A program made the translations under genes and the position numbers. A stretch of 8,305 nt of DNA from Bacillota bacterium (GTDB taxonomy: Bacteria; Bacillota; Bacilli; Tumebacillales; Effusibacillaceae): NCBI GenBank assembly GCA_020059765.1, contig JAGVBM010000290.1:1-8305 (forward strand), written 5' to 3'. Below the pieces are notes generated by a model, which worked only from the letters and a program-made list of their open reading frames with translations, did not search any database and had not been told where the DNA came from. Positions 1 through 6,652 of the stretch are shown here, one piece after another (position 1 is the first letter of the stretch; every line of letters starts with the position of its first letter).

Positions 1-864
1 TACAGTTTAACCTCGGTAATTTGGAACGTTCAAGTGGAAGGGACGAAAAAGCTGTCTCCGGAAACTGTGCTCAGCGCGGCGGAATCGGTGGGGATTCATA
101 AAGGAGCGTGGATCGGCAGGCTGCCGGATACCGATGTTTTGCAGGCAGAAATTTTGGACAAAGTACCGGAATTGTCTTGGACCGGAGTCAGTATTCAAGG
201 TACATCAGTCATCATTCAGGTCGTGGAGAAAATCCCTCCGGTTGAACCGCAGCCTACCGCGCCGCAGCATATCGTTGCCAAAAAGAAAGGGATTGTCGAC
301 AAGATATTGGTGAGTAAAGGTATAAGCATGGTGAAAAAAGGACAGCTCGTGAATCCTGGTGAAATTCTGATATCCGGCAGTTTGGGTGAAGGTGGGCCGG
401 CTGTTCGCGCAAAAGGTGTGGTAGAAGCGGAAGTATGGTATACCTCCAACTTGCAAGTGCCGTTTCAACAGGTAAGAAAGCAGTATACAGGCGAGTCTTT
501 CCGAAAGAATTACTTGTTAATGGGCGAATTGCCGATTCAGGTCTGGGGTTACGGGCAAAACCCCTATCAATCCTTTGCAGAATTGGCAGTCGATCGGCTG
601 TTTCATATAGGTTCGTGGACGCTGCCGATCAAATTGCGACATGTTGATGTGAAAGAGACGAGAGAAGAGACGCTGACCTTGAATGAAGAAGAAGCAAAAA
701 ATGAGGCTTTGAACATAGCGAAAGCCGATATTGCATCAAAAATCGGGGAGCATGGAAGAATTGTTTCACAAAAAATTTTACAGCAAAGAATCGAGCATGG
801 TAAGCTATATACGAAAGTTCTCAGCATTGTTATTGAAGATATTGGAAAACCTCAGCCCTTTTAG
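1..864 (+). CDS. yqfD: Sporulation protein YqfD, C-terminal part (5' end outside window)
   Basis: The frame is open from base 1 and ends at TAG 862-864, giving 287 visible residues. B. subtilis YqfD is about 400 residues, so roughly the first 110 are missing. The GTG at 34 is internal, because the frame continues upstream with YSLTSVIWNV, typical of the family. Visible features are the WIGRLPDTDVLQAEI segment, a stretch ending VVEKIPPVEP, and the later KKGIVDKILVSKG and NPGEILISG segments. The tail (about residue 225 on) is rich in Glu and Lys and probably helical. In B. subtilis YqfD is a mother-cell membrane protein needed for efficient sporulation; its molecular role is not well defined. 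No membrane segment is visible here, so the membrane anchor is presumably in the missing N-terminus. Position directly before phoH matches Bacillales order (yqfC-yqfD-phoH). The family call rests on recalled sequence similarity and synteny. Confidence 0.9.
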   Translation, partial: YSLTSVIWNVQVEGTKKLSPETVLSAAESVGIHKGAWIGRLPDTDVLQAEILDKVPELSWTGVSIQGTSVIIQVVEKIPPVEPQPTAPQHIVAKKKGIVDKILVSKGISMVKKGQLVNPGEILISGSLGEGGPAVRAKGVVEAEVWYTSNLQVPFQQVRKQYTGESFRKNYLLMGELPIQVWGYGQNPYQSFAELAVDRLFHIGSWTLPIKLRHVDVKETREETLTLNEEEAKNEALNIAKADIASKIGEHGRIVSQKILQQRIEHGKLYTKVLSIVIEDIGKPQPF

Positions 865-880
865 TAGAGGAGAGACTTGA

Positions 881-1846
881 TTGAATACCGTATCACGAAA
901 AATATCCCTGCCGTCAAACCAGGAAGCGGTGCAAATTTTTGGTCCCAACGATGTGAATTTGAAACATATCGAACACCACTTTTCCGCAAAATTGGTCGTT
1001 CGGGGCGGGGAGGTCTCGATTACCGGAACGGAAGAAGAAGTGGATACTCTCCAGCACCTGTTTGCGGTCCTGCTTGAATTGGTGCGAAAGGGTACAACGA
1101 TTCACGAACGGGAGATCGGCTATGCCATAGAAATGGCGAAAAAAGGAGCAGCCGAAGAGTTGTTGGAATTGTTCACGGAAGATATTGCGATGACTGCCAA
1201 AGGCAAACCGATTCGGGTCAAAACACTGGGGCAGCGTTTTTATGTACAAGCAATCCGTAAGTATGATATCGTGTTTGGGATTGGTCCCGCCGGTACCGGC
1301 AAAACCTATCTGGCCGTCGTGATGGCCGTAATGGCCTTGAAAAAGGGAAAAGTCCACAAAATAGTGCTGACCCGCCCTGCTGTCGAGGCTGGAGAAAATC
1401 TCGGATTCCTGCCGGGTGACCTGCAAGAAAAAGTCGATCCTTACTTGCGTCCATTGTACGATGCATTGTATGACGTGATGGGGGTTGAAAGCGTCCAAAA
1501 AGCAATGGAACGGGGGATTATCGAGGTAGCCCCGTTGGCCTACATGCGCGGCCGCACGTTGGATGATTCCTTTGTTATCCTCGATGAAGCGCAGAATACG
1601 ACACCTGAACAAATGAAGATGTTCCTTACCCGTTTAGGCTTCGGATCGAAAATGGTGGTTACGGGCGACGTCACGCAAATCGATTTGCCCCGTGGGAAGA
1701 CATCTGGTCTCAATGAAGCGGTCCGGATTTTGCAGGATATTAAAGATATTTCCTTTGTCTTCTTGACGGAACAGGATGTAGTTCGTCATCATCTTGTGCA
1801 AAAGATTATCGCAGCCTATGCGTTTGACAGTGAGCAGAAAGTGTAA
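881..1846 (+). CDS. phoH: PhoH family NTPase (PhoH/YbeZ-like)
   Basis: This 321-residue cytoplasmic P-loop NTPase has the usual length of the short PhoH/YbeZ family. The N-terminal ~100 residues form a KH-like region. The ATPase core follows, with Walker A GPAGTGKT at 135-142, conserved TRPAVEAGENLGFLPGD at 164-180, Walker B VILDEAQN at 232-239, and VTGDVTQIDLP at 260-270 with sensor character. PhoH proteins are predicted RNA-associated ATPases or helicases; in many bacteria ybeZ lies next to ybeY and is linked to ribosome/RNA metabolism. Here ybeY is two genes downstream. The start is TTG at 881: TGA 878-880 lies immediately in frame upstream, and an AGGAG element at 868-872 sits 8 bp before it. 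The gene begins 16 bp after yqfD, consistent with co-transcription. The exact biochemical activity is not established for this family in Bacillales. Confidence 0.96.
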   Translation: MNTVSRKISLPSNQEAVQIFGPNDVNLKHIEHHFSAKLVVRGGEVSITGTEEEVDTLQHLFAVLLELVRKGTTIHEREIGYAIEMAKKGAAEELLELFTEDIAMTAKGKPIRVKTLGQRFYVQAIRKYDIVFGIGPAGTGKTYLAVVMAVMALKKGKVHKIVLTRPAVEAGENLGFLPGDLQEKVDPYLRPLYDALYDVMGVESVQKAMERGIIEVAPLAYMRGRTLDDSFVILDEAQNTTPEQMKMFLTRLGFGSKMVVTGDVTQIDLPRGKTSGLNEAVRILQDIKDISFVFLTEQDVVRHHLVQKIIAAYAFDSEQKV

Positions 1847-1877
1847 CCCGTAAAAGGGAATAAGGAGTCGAGTTTGA

Positions 1878-3971
1878 ATGGCATTGAACTTGGAGAAGAA
1901 CATTCGACAGATCACGTTGGCACCGGAATTGGTCCGCAACAACTGGATGCGCCTCGGGATTTACGGCGTGCTGTTTCTGTTGCTGTTCTTCATGTTTTAC
2001 GGGAATGTGACGCCAACTCGCTACAATTATCAGGTAGGGGATACCGCGCAGGGGGAGATTAAAGCTCCTTCCGACGCGATCAATACGAAAGAAACCGAAC
2101 GCAAAAAGCAGGAAGCGGTGCGGCAGGTCCCGAAAGTCTATTATTTGGATCCGACAGTGGAAGACAAAGCGCGCACCGAAACGGAAGGGTTATTCGCGGG
2201 AGTACAAGACCTGCTCGCGGACAACACGTCATCCAGAGAGCAAAAAAGAGCGGAGTTGAAGAAAGTCCCGCTTCCTTTGAAAGATGAAGTCTTGGACAAG
2301 CTGCTGGCTGTCTCCCCAGCCCAATTGGCGAGAATCAAAAACGAGACCCTGCATTATATTTCCTTTTTCCTCAGCAAGGAATTTTCCGATGAATCATTGG
2401 CCAATGCCCCTACTGTTCTGGCCAGCCAGTTGGTCAGCGTGGACCTGGAAGTCGAATCCAGGTTGATTGTGCGGGATGTTGTACTGGCAGCGTTACGGCC
2501 GAATATGGTGTATGACCAGAAGAAGACAGAAGAGCAGCGGGAAGAGGCAAAGCGGAAAGTGCCCGATGTTTGGATTCAAAAAGGGGAGTTGGTCGTTCGC
2601 CAAGGCGAGCCGATTACCGAGGAGAATCTAAGCATTCTTCGCGACTTGAAACTGCTGGCTGAACAACCCAACTATGGAATCTATCTGGGATTGGCGGCGT
2701 ATGTGATCTTAACGCTTTCCATGTTGGAGGTCTATCTGCGAATCACCAAGGCAAAACCGCTCCGCAACAACCTGTTGTTTTTGCTGTTAGGTCTGATTCT
2801 CGTATTGACCGCCGTCGTCATGAAGATCGTTTCGCTTGGGGCCCCGTTGAATTCACAAGTGATTGGGTACTTGGCTCCGCTGGCAATGGGTACGATGCTG
2901 ATTACGATCTTGTTTGATGCGTCTTTGGCCATACTGGGGGCGGTCATGTTCACGCTGCTGTCCGGTCTGGCCTTTGATTTCCGCTTTGATTTTCTGTTTG
3001 TCGGTTTGCTGTCTTCGCTGACCGGTGTATTTGCGGTAGCCCGCGTCAATCAACGAATGGTGATTATGCGAGCTGCTTTTATCATCGCCGCTGTCAACCT
3101 GTTTGCGATTACCACGATGCAATCCATTCTGCTGACGGGAAACTTTAGTTGGCACTCCTTCTGGCAAGCGTTGCTGTTCGGGTTAATCAACGGATTATTA
3201 TCCGGGATTTTGACAATTGGCATCCTGCCGTTTCTGGAAAGCCTGTTCGGGATTCTGACACCGATCAGTCTGTTGGAACTGTCCAATCCCAACCATCCGC
3301 TGCTGAAAAAACTGCTGATGGAAGCGCCTGGAACCTATCATCATAGTCTGGTTGTCGGAAACTTGGCCGAAACGGCAGCGGAAATGGTCGGAGGAGACCC
3401 CTTGTTGTGCCGTGTCGGCGGATATTTTCACGATGTGGGCAAATCAAAGCGCCCGATGTTTTTTATTGAAAATCAAAACGGACGGGAAAACCCTCATGAA
3501 AAAGTGGCCCCAAGCCTTTCCCATTTGATCATCACCTCCCACGTCCGTGACGGGGTAGAGATGCAAGAACAGCACAAGCTGCCGAAACCGATACGTGATA
3601 TTTGCGAACAGCACCACGGGACGACGGTATTATGGTATTTCTATAATAAAGCCGTGGAAGTGGATAAAAATAACAATGTCAATGTGGATGATTTCCGCTA
3701 TTCGGGTCCGAAGCCGCAAACCAGAGAAGCGGCCATTATCATGTTGTGCGATTCCATTGAAGCCGCTGTCCGTTCCATGAGCCGCCCGACACCCAATCGG
3801 ATTGAAGCGGTGATCCGCAAGATTATAAAGGATCGATTGCATGACGGACAATTGGATGAATGTGATTTGACGTTAAAAGACTTGGATAAAATTGCGGATG
3901 CATTGATGAAGGCGTTGAACGGCATTTATCACGCCCGCATTGAGTATCCGGATCCTCCAAAGCAGGCCTGA
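1878..3971 (+). CDS. pgpH: Membrane c-di-AMP phosphodiesterase PgpH/YqfF (7TMR-HD)
   Basis: This 697-residue protein has the full 7TMR-HD layout. It has a short cytosolic N-terminus, a first membrane helix at about 27-44, and an extracytoplasmic 7TMR-HDED domain at about 50-265 (ending near VVRQGEPITEENL). Seven membrane helices follow at about 267-288, 297-320, 329-346, 349-366, 370-388, 395-412 and 427-452. A cytosolic HD phosphohydrolase domain begins at about 475. Candidate metal ligands are H489, the HD pair H518-D519, H555, H579-H580 and D625, all present, so the enzyme looks intact. The characterised Listeria PgpH hydrolyses c-di-AMP to pApA and is inhibited by (p)ppGpp; that function is inferred here. 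The ATG at 1878 directly follows an in-frame TGA (1875-1877), and AAGGAG at 1862-1867 supplies the ribosome site. It lies between phoH and ybeY, as in other Bacillales. The stop codon is inside a short tandem repeat (3957-3989). Confidence 0.96.
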   Translation: MALNLEKNIRQITLAPELVRNNWMRLGIYGVLFLLLFFMFYGNVTPTRYNYQVGDTAQGEIKAPSDAINTKETERKKQEAVRQVPKVYYLDPTVEDKARTETEGLFAGVQDLLADNTSSREQKRAELKKVPLPLKDEVLDKLLAVSPAQLARIKNETLHYISFFLSKEFSDESLANAPTVLASQLVSVDLEVESRLIVRDVVLAALRPNMVYDQKKTEEQREEAKRKVPDVWIQKGELVVRQGEPITEENLSILRDLKLLAEQPNYGIYLGLAAYVILTLSMLEVYLRITKAKPLRNNLLFLLLGLILVLTAVVMKIVSLGAPLNSQVIGYLAPLAMGTMLITILFDASLAILGAVMFTLLSGLAFDFRFDFLFVGLLSSLTGVFAVARVNQRMVIMRAAFIIAAVNLFAITTMQSILLTGNFSWHSFWQALLFGLINGLLSGILTIGILPFLESLFGILTPISLLELSNPNHPLLKKLLMEAPGTYHHSLVVGNLAETAAEMVGGDPLLCRVGGYFHDVGKSKRPMFFIENQNGRENPHEKVAPSLSHLIITSHVRDGVEMQEQHKLPKPIRDICEQHHGTTVLWYFYNKAVEVDKNNNVNVDDFRYSGPKPQTREAAIIMLCDSIEAAVRSMSRPTPNRIEAVIRKIIKDRLHDGQLDECDLTLKDLDKIADALMKALNGIYHARIEYPDPPKQA

Positions 3972-3989
3972 CCCCGAAGCAGGCTTGAC
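3957..3989 (+). repeat. Two-copy imperfect tandem repeat over the pgpH stop codon
   Basis: Bases 3957-3972 and 3974-3989 match at 14 of 16 positions with a 17-bp period; the common core is AAGCAGGCYTGAC. The first copy holds the last codons and TGA stop of pgpH (3969-3971). The second copy starts the 68-bp spacer before ybeY and repeats the GCY-TGA arrangement. It looks like a small slippage duplication that lengthened the intergenic gap. No function is evident. Confidence 0.7.
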
Positions 3990-4039
3990 GTATCAGTAAA
4001 TCGCAGCATCGGGAACCGGTCGAAAAGGAGCTGTCAGCG

Positions 4040-4540
4040 ATGGGACAAGAAGAGCAAGGTGTTTTTGTGGAAGTCATCAACGAGACGGATACTGAGTTTT
4101 CTTTCGATATTGACGATTTGTTGACTCGTGCCTTACGTGCGGTTGCCGTCCATGAAGGTATCGGAATCGGGGAAGTCGTGGTTTCTCTTGTCGACGACGC
4201 ACGGATTCAAGAACTGAACCGCGACTATCGCGACAAGGATGCGCCAACCGACGTACTGTCCTTTGCCATTCAGGAATCGGATGAAGACGAACCGATGATT
4301 CTGTTTGCGGAAGAAGACGACATCCCCGTTGAACCATTGGGTGATGTTATCATTTCCATTCCGACCGCCATTCGGCAGGCGGAAGAATACGGCCACAGCC
4401 TTGAACGGGAACTGGCTTTTTTGGCGGTTCACGGATTCCTGCATTTGATCGGGTACGATCATCTGACGGAAGAAGAGGAGAAAGAGATGTTTGGCAAACA
4501 GGAAACGATCCTTGCAAACCTGGGCCTGACAAGAGGGTGA
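4040..4540 (+). CDS. ybeY: Endoribonuclease YbeY (rRNA maturation factor)
   Basis: This 166-residue protein is close to the usual length (B. subtilis YqfG is about 157). The signature metal site is HGFLHLIGYDH at 131-141, with three zinc ligands at H131, H135 and H141. Other family marks are LNRDYRDKDAPTDVLSFA at 59-76, GDVIISIP at 101-108, and EEYGHSLERELAFLAVHG leading into the metal site. YbeY is a cytoplasmic single-strand-specific metalloendoribonuclease involved in 16S rRNA 3'-end maturation and ribosome quality control, and it is functionally linked to Era, encoded three genes downstream. The ATG at 4040 has AAAAGGAG at 4023-4030, spaced 9 bp. The gap to pgpH is 68 bp with no convincing promoter; the gap to dgkA is 4 bp. 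An acidic stretch at about 79-94 lies between conserved blocks, where the family is variable. Confidence 0.97.
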   Translation: MGQEEQGVFVEVINETDTEFSFDIDDLLTRALRAVAVHEGIGIGEVVVSLVDDARIQELNRDYRDKDAPTDVLSFAIQESDEDEPMILFAEEDDIPVEPLGDVIISIPTAIRQAEEYGHSLERELAFLAVHGFLHLIGYDHLTEEEEKEMFGKQETILANLGLTRG

Positions 4541-4544
4541 TGAG

Positions 4545-5042
4545 ATGGGCCGCTGGCTGCAAGGTCTGCTGAACAGTTTATCCTACGCGGCGGAAGGAAT
4601 TACATACGCCCTGGTCTCGCAGCGCAATATGCAGGTTCATTTTGGCATTGCATTTCTCGTGATGATCTTCTGCTTGATACTGGACGTATCACGGCTGGAG
4701 ATCATTCTCGTGTTTTTTGCGATCATTTTGGTGATTACGGCGGAACTGTTGAATACGGCGATTGAATCGATCGTCGACATGGTGACGGACCGCTATCATA
4801 ACCTTGCAAAAATTGCCAAAGACACCGCGGCAGCCGCCGTGTTGCTGATGGCTATCCATGCCGTGATCGTCGGGTTGTTGGTGTTTTATGATAAACTTTG
4901 GCCCATCCGCTGGCGGCCGATGAGCGGCTTTTCGCTCGAATGGTATTTTGTGGCGATCGTTCCGTTGGTTCTATTGTATTTCATGATTCGTGCAATGATT
5001 GTGAAGATTCGGGGTGAAATTCGTGAAGATTCAAGAAACTGA
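4545..5042 (+). CDS. dgkA: Diacylglycerol/undecaprenol kinase with an extra C-terminal membrane helix
   Basis: This small integral membrane lipid kinase contains the DgkA signature ITAELLNTAIESIVD at 64-78 and AKIAKDTAAAAVL at 88-100. Expected active-site residues are visible: E17, E67, N70, E74, K92 and D93. Three membrane helices lie at about 30-46, 50-68 and 94-115, matching the canonical fold. In Gram-positives this family mainly phosphorylates undecaprenol (UdpK), feeding the lipid carrier for envelope polymers; the substrate cannot be told from sequence. The protein is 165 residues, against about 120-130 for most members. Residues ~116-165 add a fourth hydrophobic segment (about 133-152) and a basic tail, so the C-terminus is predicted on the opposite side from usual. 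The ATG at 4545 follows ybeY by 4 bp with AGAGGG at 4532-4537. The 3' end overlaps the cdd start by 20-29 bp. Confidence 0.94.
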   Translation: MGRWLQGLLNSLSYAAEGITYALVSQRNMQVHFGIAFLVMIFCLILDVSRLEIILVFFAIILVITAELLNTAIESIVDMVTDRYHNLAKIAKDTAAAAVLLMAIHAVIVGLLVFYDKLWPIRWRPMSGFSLEWYFVAIVPLVLLYFMIRAMIVKIRGEIREDSRN

Positions 5043-5448
5043 TCATCATCTATTATTGGAGAAGGCTAAAGAAGCTCGCGAAAACGCATATGCACCCTAC
5101 TCCCAATTCAAGGTGGGAGCTGCCCTGCTGACGGATGAGGGTAAGATTGTCACAGGCTGCAATATTGAAAATGCGTCCTACGGTCTGACCAATTGTGCGG
5201 AACGAACCGCCATATTCAAATTGGTCTCGGAAGGAAAAACGGGGATTCGAATGATCGCCGTGATGGCTGACACCCCAAGGCCTGTCCCGCCGTGCGGCAT
5301 GTGCCGACAGGTAATGGCCGAATTTTGCCCGCCTGATACGAAAGTGATTTTGGGCAATCTAAAGGGAGAGAGCAAAGAGACATCGGTTGGGGAACTTTTG
5401 CCGTTTTCGTTTACAAAGGAGGATCTTGATGCAGAATCAACAGACTAA
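5023..5448 (+). CDS. cdd: Cytidine deaminase
   Basis: This homotetrameric-type zinc cytidine deaminase converts cytidine and deoxycytidine to uridine and deoxyuridine in pyrimidine salvage. From GTG 5023 it has 141 residues (B. subtilis Cdd: 136). Motifs are YAPYSQFKVGAALLT near the N-terminus, then GCNIENASYG. NCAERT carries zinc ligand C58 and catalytic E60, and PPCGMCRQV carries zinc ligands C91 and C94. This three-cysteine pattern is that of the short tetrameric enzymes. Two GTG starts are possible: 5014 (144 residues) and 5023. I prefer 5023 because GGGGTG at 5011-5016 lies 6 bp before it and the shorter N-terminus fits the family better, but this is unsure. The gene overlaps the end of dgkA by 20 bp (29 from 5014) and the start of era by 20 bp, implying translational coupling in the operon. 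Confidence 0.96.
   Translation: MKIQETDHHLLLEKAKEARENAYAPYSQFKVGAALLTDEGKIVTGCNIENASYGLTNCAERTAIFKLVSEGKTGIRMIAVMADTPRPVPPCGMCRQVMAEFCPPDTKVILGNLKGESKETSVGELLPFSFTKEDLDAESTD
5415..5422 (+). promoter_or_regulatory. Strong ribosome binding site fixing the era start
   Basis: AAAGGAGG, a full anti-16S match, sits 6 bp before ATG 5429 and lies inside the 3' end of cdd. It decides the era start over any upstream in-frame codon (the frame extends to about 5387) and gives era its own strong initiation despite the overlap. Confidence 0.9.
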
Positions 5449-6334
5449 GTCGGGATTTGTCGCGCTGGTCGGCAGACCTAATGTCGGCAAATCCACGCTG
5501 CTGAATTACCTGGTGGGACAAAAAGTGGCGATCATGTCCAATAAGCCGCAAACCACCCGAAATCGCATTCAAGGCGTGTATACAACGGAAGAAGGGCAAA
5601 TTATCTTTCTCGACACGCCGGGAATTCATAAACCGCATCATAAACTTGGCGACTATATGGTGCGAACAGCCATCAACACGCTGCAAGAAGTCGATGTGGT
5701 ATGTTTGTTGGTCGACGCTACCGAATCGAAAGGGACGGGCGATCAATTTGTGATCGACCAGTTGCGGAAGGTCAAAACTCCCGTTTTCTTGTTGATTAAC
5801 AAACTTGATGCAATTCCCAAAGAAAAATTGTTGGAAATAATTGAAAGCTACAAAGATACGTATCCCTTTCAGGAAATTATCCCAATTTCCGCATTGAAAG
5901 GGGACAACGTGGAGAGATTGCGGAATTTGATCTTTGAACATTTGCCGGAGGGACCGTTGTATTATCCGGCGGATCAAGTCACGGATCACCCGGAACGGTT
6001 TATCGCGGCGGAACTGATTCGCGAGAAAGTGCTGCACTTGACGCGGGAAGAAGTGCCCCATTCGGTGGCCGTCGAAGTGGAACAGATGGAATACCGGGAA
6101 GAAAAGGACATGTTGGTGATTCATGCGGTTATTTACACGGAAAGAACTTCGCAAAAAGGAATCTTGATCGGAAAAAACGGAGAGATGCTGAAAGAGATCG
6201 GAAAACGCGCCCGTTTTGATATCGAGCGTTTATTCGGTTCCAAGACATATTTGGAATTATGGATCAAGGTCAAGGAAGACTGGCGGAACCGCGATGTGAT
6301 GTTGCGAAATTTTGGTTTTTCCGATATGGAATAA
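5429..6334 (+). CDS. era: GTPase Era
   Basis: This 301-residue protein has standard Era length and architecture. The G domain carries G1 GRPNVGKS at 15-22, G2 region PQTTRNRI at 40-47, G3 DTPG at 62-65, G4 NKLD at 124-127, and G5 SALKG at 154-158. The C-terminal KH domain has ILIGKNGE at 245-252 and ends with YLELWIKVKEDWRN. Era binds the 3' end of 16S rRNA during 30S assembly, cycles GTP/GDP, associates with the membrane in some species, and is inhibited by (p)ppGpp. It is linked functionally to YbeY and probably PhoH upstream. ATG 5429 is chosen because of the strong AAAGGAGG 6 bp before it; this removes 14 unconserved residues that an upstream start would add. It overlaps cdd by 20 bp. No terminator is visible directly after the stop. 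Confidence 0.98.
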   Translation: MQNQQTKSGFVALVGRPNVGKSTLLNYLVGQKVAIMSNKPQTTRNRIQGVYTTEEGQIIFLDTPGIHKPHHKLGDYMVRTAINTLQEVDVVCLLVDATESKGTGDQFVIDQLRKVKTPVFLLINKLDAIPKEKLLEIIESYKDTYPFQEIIPISALKGDNVERLRNLIFEHLPEGPLYYPADQVTDHPERFIAAELIREKVLHLTREEVPHSVAVEVEQMEYREEKDMLVIHAVIYTERTSQKGILIGKNGEMLKEIGKRARFDIERLFGSKTYLELWIKVKEDWRNRDVMLRNFGFSDME

Positions 6335-6441
6335 TTTGTATTGTCTTTTCTGGTAACTTTTCCATCGTATAGTGGGGGGGGAAATCGTAGATTCTAATGC
6401 TACGGTTGACACCTCACTTTGACCCGGAAAGGATGAGCAGA
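6335..6441 (+). other. era-yqzL spacer with G8 tract and small hairpin
   Basis: This 107-bp gap contains a T-rich segment, a TATAGT hexamer (6368-6373), an uninterrupted run of eight G (6374-6381), and an imperfect hairpin. The hairpin pairs CGTAG 6386-6390 with CTACG 6400-6404; ATT/AAT can extend the stem around a one-base bulge. A perfect TTGACA at 6406-6411 follows, but it lacks a good -10 at normal spacing. AAAGGA at 6428-6433 is the likely ribosome site for yqzL. No T-tract terminator is present. Whether this region has an internal promoter is uncertain: TATAGT has only poor -35 candidates upstream. Confidence 0.5.
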
Positions 6442-6582
6442 ATGCGAGACTTTTCGTGGCGCATTTTTTGTGCTACAGGTGAAATTGATGCTTACCTTTT
6501 GTACAAGGAGCATGAAGTTCTGTATGGGTACAAGGAAGAATCGGCGGCAAGCCGTGCAGAAGAGTCGGCCGAAAACGAATAA
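6442..6582 (+). CDS. yqzL: Small YqzL-family protein
   Basis: This 46-residue protein starts MRDFSWRIFCATGEIDAYLL, followed by YKE and an Ala/Glu-rich tail. The DFSWR-F-TG-(I/V)-(D/E)-AYLLYKE pattern is that of the short YqzL proteins found between era and recO in Bacillales; their function is unknown. The frame is open further upstream (ATG 6397, ATG 6433), but ATG 6442 gives the conserved N-terminus and has AAAGGA at 6428-6433, 8 bp upstream. The conserved block is the first ~23 residues. The tail has no predicted structure beyond a charged helix. No signal peptide or membrane segment is seen. Conservation of position between era and recO supports it as a real gene; a role cannot be assigned. 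Confidence 0.85.
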   Translation: MRDFSWRIFCATGEIDAYLLYKEHEVLYGYKEESAASRAEESAENE

Positions 6583-6652
6583 AGGAATTCGACCGTAGGA
6601 TCCCGAATACAAACTTCGATACGAAGTCGATCAGGAAATGAGGAACTGTTTC
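6583..6652 (+). other. yqzL-recO spacer with a perfect 6-bp inverted repeat
   Basis: This 70-bp gap holds the perfect inverted repeat ACTTCG-ATA-CGAAGT (6613-6627), which could form a small tri-loop hairpin or a dyad. There is no T-tract, so it is not a normal terminator. GAGGAA at 6640-6645 is the likely recO ribosome site. No promoter was recognised. Confidence 0.45.

Noticed and set aside
914..1612. 232-residue open frame on the minus strand, antisense to phoH
   Set aside because: It lies wholly over the conserved phoH frame, reads as low-complexity shadow (His/Phe/Arg-rich) and matches no family I recognise.
3985..4013. TTGACG as a possible -35 before ybeY
   Set aside because: It is part of the tandem repeat, and no -10-like hexamer lies 16-18 bp downstream.
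5411..6154. 247-residue open frame on the minus strand, antisense to era
   Set aside because: Mirror frame of a highly conserved gene; composition is that of a shadow, and no domain or ribosome site is seen.
6341..6373. TTGTCT...TATAGT as a sigma-A promoter after era
   Set aside because: The spacing is 21 bp; at 16-18 bp spacing the -35 matches are 3 of 6 or worse. Kept only as part of the speculative G8 finding.
6406..6434. Perfect TTGACA before yqzL as a promoter
   Set aside because: The hexamer 17 bp downstream is AAGGAT (3 of 6), overlapping the yqzL ribosome site and too close to the start codon.
6613..6627. ACTTCG-ATA-CGAAGT dyad as a terminator before recO
   Set aside because: It has only six pairs and no following T run. 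It could be an operator or chance; there is no further support.
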